Source: Saccharina japonica
Lineage: Eukaryota; Sar; Phaeophyceae; Laminariales; Laminariaceae
Length of the DNA stretch: 64,000 nt
Assembly (NCBI GenBank): GCA_008828725.1
Contig: MEHQ01001522.1
Location: 1 to 64,000, forward strand
Reading direction: 5' to 3'
Part shown: in pieces, positions 47,901 through 58,100 of the stretch
Layout: each line of letters begins with the position of its first letter
How positions within the stretch are numbered: the first letter of the stretch is position 1
Notes under the pieces: model-generated
The model's database searches: none
Seen by the model: only the letters and a program-made list of their open reading frames with translations
What the model was told of the DNA's origin: nothing
Position numbers and translations under genes: made by a program

Positions 47901-48221
47901 TCTAAAGGGGTTGTTAGCGTAAATAAAACACGCACACGACACACACGCTCACGTCCACGAGAGGGTGCCGAGTGAAGAGAAGTACGACGCTTCCACCGCC
48001 ACCAGAAAGCCGTCGTCCCCACAACCAAAGTACGTCGGTTCCGCGATCAAGTTACCCTCCAGGATGCCGGCAGTGGACGAGGAGTTGAAAGACGCACAGT
48101 TGCTGTCCTGCTGGCTTTGGGCCGTGGTGGTGGTGATGGTGGTTAGGGAAGGCGCGGCAAAGAGGGCAACCGCCGCCAATAACCCGGATGCCGCCGCTGG
48201 TCTCAGCGACGAACGAACCAT
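41816..48221 (-). CDS. Gene B: five-exon type I membrane protein, paralog of gene A
   Basis: Exons 48221-47953, 46352-46152, 44767-44586 and 43875-43201 are in frame, with phases 2, 2, 1, 1. Residues: signal peptide about 1-35, ectodomain to 217, Ser/Thr/Pro stalk 218-370, helix about 371-394, then LYRRNERK and PRDTFG. The last exon lies near 41908-41816, but its frame is broken there by indels. The same exon is intact in the duplicated blocks (27097-27015 minus, 27914-27996 plus); using it, the protein would be 469 residues. Without the last splice, the frame runs on to 42911 through MITE sequence. Role unknown; a cell-surface glycoprotein by inference. Confidence 0.72.
42354..42926 (-). mobile_element. 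GACGC-type MITE split by a CTGGTGC-type MITE
   Basis: Left end GACGCGTGCTATGATAATAG, right end CACCTCTACCGTAGCAT, with the two halves separated by the element at 42506-42789. Lies in gene B intron 4. Confidence 0.75.
42506..42789 (+). mobile_element. CTGGTGC-type MITE, nested
   Basis: Termini CTGGTGCTACGATAGGGG and CCCCTACCGTAGCACCAG. Subterminal CACTCGGYCGAGTG palindromes occur near both ends. GGCGA occurs near both junctions, with a ten-base offset on the left, so the target duplication is uncertain. Confidence 0.8.
43201..43875 (-). CDS. Gene B exon 4: Ser/Thr/Pro stalk and membrane helix
   Basis: 675 nt. Begins after ACTCAG with DTSDAGTTD, continues as about 150 residues with repeated DTPSPS(E/G)ST units, then the helix SMVIVGVSVAGG..., LYRRNERKAR and PRDTFG, a Gly-rich spacer and AHASE-G. 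The putative donor GTGAAC matches the copy at 3923-4723. Past it the open frame enters repeat sequence, which argues for splicing here. Confidence 0.72.
44165..44555 (-). repeat. Copy of the 0.5-kb dispersed repeat, in gene B intron 3 side
   Basis: Reverse orientation; begins about 30 bp past the gene B exon 3 donor and runs through most of intron 3. Confidence 0.7.
44586..44767 (-). CDS. Gene B exon 3: cysteine domain CGSG...TCAPPDYP
   Basis: 182 nt, phase 2 in, phase 1 out. A T-rich tract and CTGAAG acceptor are followed by an acidic lead, STCGSGAFATG, TVWSTSN, VYGVVLEC and TCAPPDYPADLLE, with donor GTGTGT. Longer frames on this strand overlapping it are out-of-frame shadows. Confidence 0.77.
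44958..45247 (+). mobile_element. GACGC-type MITE with TTTT duplication in gene B intron 2
   Basis: 290 bp, intact termini, TTTT on both sides. Confidence 0.85.
46152..46352 (-). CDS. Gene B exon 2: CSGG...SWKGPFG domain
   Basis: 201 nt, phase 2 to 2. Acceptor CAACTCAG, donor GTGAGT. Contains CSGGETVGS, SVAFTVGI, FGGYDLD, and FSWKGPFG. A MITE sits 45 bp upstream of the acceptor. Confidence 0.78.
46398..46683 (+). mobile_element. GACGC-type MITE with TATG duplication in gene B intron 1
   Basis: 286 bp with exact TATG flanks (46394-46397, 46684-46687). 45 bp from the acceptor of gene B exon 2. Confidence 0.88.
47017..47902 (+). mobile_element. GACGC-type MITE with large internal insertion
   Basis: Left end GACGATGTGTGCTACGGTAG and right end CTCTATCATCGTGGAGCGAGTC bracket about 885 bp. 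The unexplained interior (about 47190-47840) includes an A-rich segment and the pentamer array. Confidence 0.6.
47728..47822 (+). repeat. CTGTC/CTGTA pentanucleotide array
   Basis: About 19 five-base units alternating CTGTA, CTGTC and CTGTT. Confidence 0.9.
47953..48221 (-). CDS. Gene B exon 1: signal peptide and N-terminal domain
   Basis: 269 nt. The start ATG at 48221 precedes Met-Val-Arg-Ser and a hydrophobic Ala/Leu core, then TTTTAQSQQDSNC. The two cysteines, NSSS sequon, DDGF and terminal LSWT match gene A; the donor is GTGAGC. An in-frame ATG farther upstream (48542) lacks signal-peptide character and is not used. Confidence 0.77.
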
Positions 48222-48737
48222 GCCTTCCTTCCACAACAAAAACCTGTAGCACAATCGAATCCGCCGAGAGAGCCAGAATGTTTTTTTATAATTTCGAACC
48301 GAGGTACCACAGGGTGGTATTAAATAGTGTCTGGCTGTGCCGGCATGCAGTGATTCCAGACTGTTATCAGCTTGAGTATTCGGTATCACAGTAGACCGAG
48401 AGTAGGCGCTAAAACCATAGCTGAGCCGAAAATGACGTGTAGTACTAAGTATGTATATGCATGCATGCAAGATGTGTGCGCTGATTCGGCAACTAAAGCA
48501 TTGCAAAAAAAAGCAGAGCTGAGCTAAATACGACGGATGCATGTATGTATGCGCTGATTCGGCGACTTAATCATCACGGTCGCATCATGTGCTGTCTCTC
48601 TATAGAGACTGAACGCTACGCTTGCTCCATCTATAGGGTATTTTCTTGCAAGTTTTATTTTTTGTCAGTTGGCCGAAAGGGCGGCAGAGTTGAGAAAGGC
48701 AGTGAAAACTACTGTATATCCTTAACGAGGAATCAAC

Positions 48738-48889
48738 ACATAATAACACGCGCGAACGTCTTATTATTCTAAAATCGAGTATTAATAGTGATTACCACGG
48801 TTCCTACAAACAGTAGTACACCACGAAGCCCACACGAACAATACAAATAACCTGTAGAACAAACATTATAAACAGCTCGCAAAGTTGGG
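48738..48889 (+). promoter_or_regulatory. Upstream block shared with gene A, in the B-C spacer
   Basis: Counterpart of 22514-22646. Similarity stops sharply at both ends. Could instead be an ordinary repeat. Confidence 0.4.
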
Positions 48890-49215
48890 ATCGAAAAAAC
48901 TCTGTTCCAATAGTATAAGAAAGCCCGATTGGGTCCCCAATCGGAAACCGGCCTTTTCGATCCATGTTTCCGACTGATAAGAATTACGACGTAGTTTTAA
49001 GTGCTGGGGAAGATGTAGAAAAAAAAATCTGCACGGACTATATGTTCCCCCGTAATAGCCTTTTTTTCTGTTCTGAAACCAGCAGTAGTACGTACGTAGT
49101 GCGTGGCGAGGAGTTCGCCCCGGAGACCAATCCCGAGACCGACTCGAATAACCCTCAAAAATACATTGGGATTATACTGCTGTGGCAACACCCTATTCTA
49201 ATACTGTAATCTGCT

Positions 49216-49216
<1 letters not shown>

Positions 49217-49297
<81 letters not shown>
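49217..49297 (+). repeat. CAG microsatellite, 27 perfect units
   Basis: Uninterrupted CAG x27 between the 5' ends of genes B and C, not in a credible coding frame. Confidence 0.95.
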
Positions 49298-49298
<1 letters not shown>

Positions 49299-51828
49299 CT
49301 ATAGACTACGCGTTACCCTACCGCACAGGTTTGGATATGTGAGCTCCAACCCTTCCGCAGATGGTTCAAACTGATGAGCGCCCTATTTCGTACGTACAAA
49401 CCTTCAAACTACACACACAGCCAACACACCTACTACGTATTAAAATAGGTCCGCAACCAACCCTACAGTAATTCATTACCCACCTGCAGGTCTGTGCAGC
49501 ATACCATTACCTGATACCTGGTACTTGATACAGCAGGCTTCGTAGCCCCTTCTCTATGGCCAACACAATACCGGCCTCCGGCACAAGGGGGTCTACAGTA
49601 CCAGAGCAACGACACATTGAGTAGCAGTACTTCGGTTACAGTGAGTTCACAGCAGTAGTAGTAGTGATGTTCCGTTCCCTGGGGAAGGAGATGGGTAGAT
49701 AGATTCCTGTACGTATTCGTGACCATGACAACATGTATGTGTGTCTGCAAACGGAGTGCCATTGTTTGCAGTCTCAACTATTCGGACAATACGTACGTCG
49801 TATGGTATCCATGCGAGCAAGATGCGCGTCAAGTGTGCGGACACGTCTCTGCAGAGGATGTATGTGTTTGCTTTTGGAGCACGGTGATGAGTCAACGTGC
49901 ACCGATCACATCAGTTCGTACCTCGCAGCAGTGTAGGTTCTTCGTAGCCCAGCGGCGAGCAGCAAAGAGAGGCAGTCAGTCGTAGGACGTACAAGGCATA
50001 CGATATGCAGCGCACTCGGTTCACGGATCGGGTGTGCGCGGCTGACAATCTCGCACCCACCCGTTGGATGGTAATGATGTGTGATCGATCGTATCGCTGC
50101 CGTTTTGTTTGCTGTGCTTTCTGAGATTTATCGTAGCGCACAGACAGGTTGCGCCCAGCAACAGCAGAAACCTTCGCACTCCTCCTGGTGTGTGTGATAC
50201 AGCACAGCTGGACGAAGAGGTTACAGCAGCAGTAATAATTACCCCGGTTGATGTATGATACGATAACAAGAAAGGAGCAAATTTATCGTTCCTTTTATTT
50301 TGCTCCGCCTTGCCTTGCTATACAACAAAGGGAGCTCCCCCCTTGCCAGAGATACCTAAAATACTGTTGTACTACTAAAACAGCACCTGGCAGTCAGTAC
50401 GGACATACCTGGTCGTACATCAAGGGCGGGCATATATATACACGTACTCGTGCATGTCATTGTTAGCGATTCGTCTGGACGCCGCTGGCCTGGTGGTGTG
50501 ATATAATAGCATAGCCGCGCCCGCCTCTTCGCCTCCATTTTTTTGTTTTCGTTTATTATTATGCTCCCTCTCTCCGCGACACCGCCAGATCTCTTCTCCT
50601 TTCGTTCCCGCTTTTTTCTCCGGTGGGCATGCCACCAACAACACCAGTCGCACCAGAAGTGGCTACGGCTTCCTGTCGGGCTTATGGTGTACCAGGTACC
50701 AGGTATTGGTACGAGTGAAAAGTGCAGCTATATCCTACGCAAATATATTTACCCTGCGTACTCCGAGTACCCGAGTACTCGTACGTACACTCCTCCTACG
50801 GCGTTGTGAAAATAAATTACGGGTTCAAATGACTCTCTGGACGGTCAAGAAATATCGCGGAAATATCTCCAGCTTGAAGCGGAAAGTTCATTATTTTTTT
50901 ATATTCCACTTTGTCCCAAAATGTAAGGACCGGTGTCTTGTGAATATTGTCATCAAACAGTCCTTACATTTCCGGACATGGTGGGCTTGTTTGATTGGCC
51001 CACCCTGGATCTGGAAGGCCTCGGCATCTAAATACTCCACGATCCGATGACATGCTTCGACCTTCGACCATCTGTTTCGCACCCAAGAAATGAAGATCAG
51101 GCTGCCGGGTCATGGGAGACTGCCAGCAGCGGAGTGAAGGCGGACGAGGCACCCACCTGAAACATCACACACCTTCGGGAGTGAGTGCCGCGTGTCTTGT
51201 TAATATGTCCTTCGTGCATACGTACGAGTATGTCGCCCCGCACGAGTAGTAGCAGCGTGTCTTGTGTCATGTTTACACATCATGTCCATCATGTTACAAA
51301 ATTATGCCTCTTTTTTTTCAAAATCTTTGTTGAGCGCACGCACCATCATCATCTCTAAATCAAAGTAGTTTTGCGGGGAATTTCCAAGATCCAGATGAAA
51401 ACACTCTGCTTTTGCTTGCTTGCTTCGGCAACTGAACTGCTCCCCCCGCCCAATGAATGGCATGCCAGTCCCGCAAAGACGTGAGCGGCGGGTAACACAC
51501 TCGATGACAGCACATACATGCTTCCCCCAGCACCTTTTTTTTCCTCTCGCCGCATGCAGCAGTTATTAGTAGTACGTACGAGTAGTATAGTTCCGAGCAA
51601 ATCGCTCTTTCTTTGCAACCTACGCTTGACCTGCGAGTGAATATTTTTTACGACTCTTGCTCTTTCTGGTGTTGTTCTTGGACCGACATGGTGGTCGGGT
51701 CTACCCGCCTTTGGTTTGTGTACCATACAAAAAGAAACGATCGACACCTATATCTCCACCCCCGCCTCATGATGATGATGATGCACGCAGGTATAGGTGC
51801 ACCATCCTATTAGAGAGGGAAAATAAGC

Positions 51829-52121
51829 ATGCGGTGCACGGCACATCGTAGGGCCGCGACGGCGGCGCTAGTCGCATCATCGGTGGTCGCAATAATTCTT
51901 GCCGCATCTTCTACCGTCACCATGGTGACCGCGGCGGCCCAGACCCAGGACTGCGAGCTGTACGATTCCGAATACGAGGCCGGGAACCTAGGGAACGACG
52001 ACGCTACTGCTACAGTCGTCGCGGAGAAGAACTACTACGGTTGTGAAGACGATGGCGGCTTCCTCGTCGCGGCGGAAGGGACGCAGGATGAGGGCCCTGC
52101 GCTCGAAGCGCTCTCGTGGAC
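51829..52121 (+). CDS. Gene C exon 1: signal peptide and N-terminal domain
   Basis: 293 nt. Met-Arg-Cys, a basic n-region with RRAAT, a long Ala/Val/Ile core, AAAQTQDC, then YYGCEDDGGFLV and terminal ALSWT before GTGAGT. A more acidic version of the domain than in A and B. Confidence 0.77.
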
Positions 52122-55100
52122 GTGAGTACAGCAGCAGTACTACTGTAGTACGAGTGCGCTCGTACTACGGGGATGAGGGAAGGGGACGGGCAAAGTGTAG
52201 AGTATGGACATGGACTTGTACATACGGCAAATAAACGACTCGCACCTACGAAGTACGCCGATAAAAATGTCGTTCCTTGTCTTGCCAATAGTTTAGATTT
52301 GGCAAACAAATTCGTAGGATGTGTTTTTTCCTACTGCTGCTGTGTACGTGCGGCAGTTACTACTGCTTGCTGTGTGTTCTCTGGTAGTATAAGCACGCCA
52401 ACAAAAAACACATCGACCTATTACGGAGGGGGGCTATAGTAAGTAGGACCAAATATTGTTAGTAAAATTACTGAAACATATAGGTTTTTGTCTTTACCGT
52501 CAGTCCTATTTATTAGGGCCCCTCCGTAATAGACTGAATCAAGCTTTTTAGAGAAACATTGATTGAGAGAGAAAGACACTGCGTGCTTGCAGTCTTCGAA
52601 TGTGTATAAAACATTTTGTCCGAGATAAATCAACCACCTGGTGATATTTCAGAAAGTGATTGAAAACGCTTTTGCAGGAGACCTCGGAGGCATTCAACAA
52701 TTTTGTATGGGTTATAGACTGTGGGCTCACGACGGATCACGGCGCTATCTACGTGCTTGGCTACTCTTGTACACAGCTGGACACAGCATTCGTGCATCGA
52801 CCACCAGGGAGAGGGAAAGCATCAGCACCTTGGCCACCATCGCATGTATGTGTTGTGGCCGCACAGCAGCAGCTGCGCCATGGCCAAAACACATGTGTTG
52901 TGCCCGCACAGCAGCAGCTGCGCCATCGCCAAAACAAACCATCAACACAATCTAACGTTTTTTTTTCTGACTACGACCACTACAGCAGCTCATGCTCCGT
53001 GAGAGCGAGAGCTCCTTGCTGGCCCACAGCGACTAGACAAGCCCTTACGCAGCTCCGCAGGAGGTTTCCAGTAACCAAAATCACGATTAGGGCCCTTAAC
53101 GAGCAAATAAAAAATGAAAACAAAAAATGAAAATAAAAACGAAAAGCAGAACTAAAGAATAATCGAGCCTCATTGGTCAAACAGCAAAAAACAGCAGTAG
53201 AGATCTCGAAAACTCAGTTTTTTTTTTTCGTTTTTTTTTGTTGCCAGAGGTTTTTTTTTTAATGAAAAGGGGTGCAATATTATCTGATTATGGGATATCA
53301 GCGCCAAGAGAGGAACATAGGATGACCTGTTCGCAAGCGCACGGTGGGTGGAGTAGTGCGTGGGGCTGCTGCAGGGCTCGTGCGCCATCAAAGCCAGCAT
53401 CTATCGGTAGGGTATAACCAAGCTGTGCCTATGCAAGAAACCAGAGGGTCAGGAGGTGCCTGTGGCGATATATTTTGCGATGGGGGTGCCAGAGAGCGGC
53501 CCAATGTCTGCCGACAAACGGCGAGGACTCAAACACAACTTCCAGGGCCTTCCCGAGGGTGCGGGTTGGACCACGAGCACCGCTTGCTCTCAGGGGTGCC
53601 TCGCGCGTGCGAGTTGGGTTTGTGCAGCTGCGTCGTTGGGTGCATTCGCCGCGAGTCCATATGCGGTGGCGGTTGAACTATTCCGTGATTCAAAAAAGAA
53701 GTTGCACCGCGAGTTTTTACTTCTATTTTCGTTTTTTTTTTCAGATAAAGTTGGCTGTCGTTTGGACTCAACTGCGTTTTTTTATCAAAAAACAAAAGGC
53801 TGTTCGTCATTTTCATTTTTTATTTTCATTTTTTATTTGCTCGTTAAGACCCACCCTAAGATGGCACACCGAATAACGATGTGGTGGGATTTGTTGCCGG
53901 TGAAAAATCCGACTTCCTTCCGTTTTCAATCACAAAAATAATACTGCATAATATCCGGCCTATGAGTTAATTATTTATTTTCCGTGTTCGGGCACACGGG
54001 GTCAAATATTGATGGTAAGTCAAAATTCATATTTATTTTCTGAGTTCGGGGAGACAATATGACACTAATTCCAAGTAGTTTGCCCCCAAAACGAGGGTGC
54101 ATGTAGTGCGAAAAGGGTCAAGACGCAATCTAACCTTAAGCGTATAGGTTTTTTATACTGGATTTAGTGTAGATCACTCGCCGCTGTGTTCATGAATTAT
54201 TTAGCCATATTTCTTACGTACGTACATTGCGTCCACCAAAACGTGTGTGAAAACCATAGCCGAAACAACCGCACAAAGGTGTGAAAAAACCCACGAAAAC
54301 AGTATAATATCTGCGTTGTTGTTGGTGCACGTCGCATAATACGCTTTTCCCTGGAAAAATTGGCAACACAAGGCAAGACTGAACAGAGTCCCACGAGTTT
54401 GGGTGAAGGCGCTATTAATAGATCGTTCACAAAACGTTAACGTTTCAACCAAAAAGTGTCACTGGGACCTCTAACGTAGGACGGGTTCCTTCAGCTTTCA
54501 CCCATGGCAGGAAAAAAAAAGCATCCTCATCAAACGAAGGAGTTAATTTAATATGACGGTATAGTGTTAGGTTAGACACACACAGGTGGCCGGGAGGGAC
54601 CCCCCGCCCTCCCCTGCACAACAACGTGAGCGTAAAATAACCTTTGTGGAGACATTGAGCAATGTAGCTAGGTAACACCACAAGGCGTGCCGAACGGAGA
54701 AGCTGTCGGAACCTTGTGGAGTTTGCTATAGATATATGCATTGTCCAGTGTCTCGACAAGGGTTGCTTTACGCTCACATTATGCAGGGGGGGGGGGCTGG
54801 GTTTCCCCCAAGGCGTTCATGGTTCCTCCTCGACGCCCGGGGTTTCCGCAAAATAGTCCGGGGTGCCCGCAAGGCGGATGGGGGTCCCGCGAGGTATGAT
54901 GGGATCCCGCAAGGCGTGGGGGGATTCCGCACGGCTGCTTGGGATTCCGGAAGACAAAAGAGATTCCTTAAACCGGAATATCTCCTAACTCGTGACAAGG
55001 GTCCCGGCCACCTGTGCAGCCTATGACCTCGTTATTATTAGTCTTGTCCTGATATTTGGGCGGGGTCGGCCTAAGATGTTTCATTGTTGTTCACTCCTGA

Positions 55101-58100
55101 GAGTGTGGTTGTGCTATATGCATCTCGCACCTGGGTGTGTCTGTCTCTGCACCCAGGCCTGACTACAGAGATGTACACCGCGATATAGCATAGCTTGTAC
55201 CTGCTGCGGGACTGTCATCCCTCACTTGCCTCCATCTTCATGTTAATGCATGGCTCTGGGCGTTCTCGTCTCATCATCGTGTTCATGCCTGGTACGATAC
55301 GCCAGTGTATGTATGCCGATGCATTGTAGTTGTTTGTTGTTGTTGTTCGCCATGTCATTATCTTGGACACGGGTGATGGCCACGTGTGTGGCTTTATCTT
55401 TGTGTGTGAAAGACCACTCTGTCTTTTTTTGAACAATGGGCCCCTATACACACACGCGATTTCTCATGCGTCTGTCCCTTTGATAGGTTCAAACGGGTCT
55501 TTGATGGGAATTGTAGAGCTCGTTACATTTTCTTTACACCTGGCTGGGGGGCGACTATAATGACTGTTCGCATGATAATATGTGGAGACAGAATTGTATG
55601 TTATACGCGCGAAAATGTTCTTGCTTGTGTCGTTTCAAGAATACTGTGTGTTCGGTGACCGCTCGATTTTTCTCTCCTAAGGCGTGAGCGCATCATTCAA
55701 CCATGGGGTACACCCCCCCCCCCCTAAAATCGATCGTTTGAAAACCCCAGGTGCTCTGGGGGGGGGACGATCGGCTCAACCAGCAGCGGCAGCCTTGCCG
55801 GGAACTCGGTGTCATTCACGGTGGGCATCTCGAAAGTGCGAACGAGCATCTCAGACGGCGATTTCCCCATTTTGGGAGACGTGGAGATCGGAGGATTCGA
55901 CCTTAATGCCACTGGGACTGGAGTGTCGTTCTCGTGGAAAGGCCCTCTCGGGTGAGTCGGGGATATGCGGAGTCGATGACCCCAGCTCTCGAGGCGTGTG
56001 CTCAGGTAGGGGTAGCTGGCGTTTGACCAAAAACAAATTCCCACCGACTATTACTGACTATTATTACTGACTATTACTGAATATAACTGCCTATTATTTA
56101 CTGCCTGTCAGACTATTATTGACTATTATTGACTACGAGTATTACGACTACTGTTTGTTAATATTATGAGTGACTATGAGTGACTTTTAGTGACTATTAG
56201 TGACTATTAGTCACTTTCACTGACTATTAGTGACTATTCGTGACTATTACTGACTGTTAGTGACTATTACTGACTATTACTGACTCTTAGTACCCCCTCA
56301 AATGAGGAACTGCTGTACCCAAAATCGTTGATATCATTTTCGTTTTTACGATATGTAATTCGAATAATTTATCTACGCTAGAGACCGAGGTTAAGGGTCA
56401 ATTATTCCTCAAAATCAGTTTTCGGGGGAGGCATCGAGCCGCTACATATACTATAACCAAGTGTGGACCCTCTGAAAAAAGGAGTGCTACCTCTACCGTA
56501 GCGCATGTACATAGTAAATAGGACCATAGTAAATAGGACCTACGGACGCGTGCTACGGTAGAGGTAGCACGTTTTGGCTGCATCGTTTTCTGAACAATCG
56601 GGCTTCTTAACCCAAATTCGTCGGACTGTCATGTTTGTGACGAATACTGTTTCAGAATATACTTATGTCATGAGATTTCGCTTCCGGCAGCACTTTTATT
56701 TTCCTCTAAAATCATTTTTTCGGTGAGGTATGACGCTCCTTAAGTGAGAAGCTCAGAAAAAACATGGTGCCCTTCTATCGTAGCATGCGTCTACGACTCA
56801 TCCCACTGGCAGGGGCGCAGCAACATTTTCTGAGAGCTCCTCACATGAGGAGCTCAATATTTCTCACCCGAAACATTATTTCGGAAACATTAATTTGCGC
56901 AACCCGGCCAAAACGTTCAATGCGGTAGTCCCAAAACAAACATACCAGTATAATAATAATAGTATCCGGTGGATACTCACTTGAGGAGCTCAACCGGTCA
57001 GAAATTATGGGAGCCAAAAAGTGGTACCCCTACCGTGAGATTGCTCCTACGGTACACGCGAACATCTGTATATTTACCTATTTTTACTAAAAAGTGTTGG
57101 TCCTGTTTACTATGGTTCCCGGTAGTAGTGTCCATTTCGACCAAGTCGGCCTCAAAGACACTCTTCTTGTGCCCTGCCAGTAGAGTGTCCCCGTTCGAAC
57201 GATCTGGGGTTTTGTATAAACTTGGCACGCAAAGTGTCCCCGGTTGGAAGCACGAGGCAGGGGGGCCGCTTCGATGGAGACAGTATTTCCTACTGCATGA
57301 GCCGAACGCAAAGTAAGGGTATGGAGGCATGCCTATACATAGAGGAATTCCGGAAAAGCCGAAAACTTCGCCACAATACGAGGCAGGTTCTGCTGTCCGC
57401 GGTAAAAAGGGAAACAGATAAGAGAGCGAGCATTTACGTGTCCCTTTAGCGAGCGCGGAAGTACTGAAGTAGTACTGACGAGAGATACGAATCTGGTGAG
57501 ACAGACGATGGTGCAGAGAACGCCTTGCGTTAGACCCAGACAACAATAGGGCACCGTGCTATCGTTGTGCAAAAGTGTTGACGTGTGTTAAACAGCACGT
57601 TTTGGCTGAAATGGTTTCTGAATGATCGGGCTCTTTACTATAGTAAAATCGGGGAGTCAACCAAATGGAACGACGTGATCGTAGGAATGGGGTTCCACTA
57701 GTAGAAACCGAAACTACTGGGTCGTGATGTAGCACATGAGACCATTATCTTCCAAGGCGCCCAAAAACCAAACCATCGAGGCTTTTTGACAAACTATTCT
57801 GACCAACCCACCCGCCCAGTTGACAGGTAATTAACAGTAGTTTCTGCGTTTGTTTGTAGTCCTTAACGGCCGGGATCGCCACCGCGCTGAGTATGCACTC
57901 AGCGCGGGGGTGATTTATCCCGGGAGAGATCCCCCTGCTTCGGGCCAGGAGGTCTCAACTAATCCAATACTTACCTTAAATGATCGGTGAAAGCGTACAA
58001 GAATACTACAGGTATGTATGTCGCATTTTTGTTTTCCTTCGAAAAAAACATTTTTGGGGTGAGGTATAGGGCTCCTCAAGTGACCACCCTTATAAGGCAG

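Larger units (their letters stand above)
48222..51828. other. Head-to-head spacer between genes B and C
   Basis: No credible coding. Contains a motif GCGCTGATTCGGC(A/G)ACT twice (48478, 48551), the shared block at 48738-48889, CAG27, and a 12-bp inverted repeat AAATGTAAGGAC (50919-50930, 50960-50971). A short minus frame at 50891-51082 (63 residues) is unrecognised. Confidence 0.5.

Noticed and set aside
52660..52800. Possible extra exon of gene C (Cys-Gly-Leu, Tyr-Ser-Cys)
   Set aside because: It follows an acceptor-like TTTTGCAG, but the open frame needs phase 0 while exon 1 ends in phase 2, and genes A and B have nothing like it.
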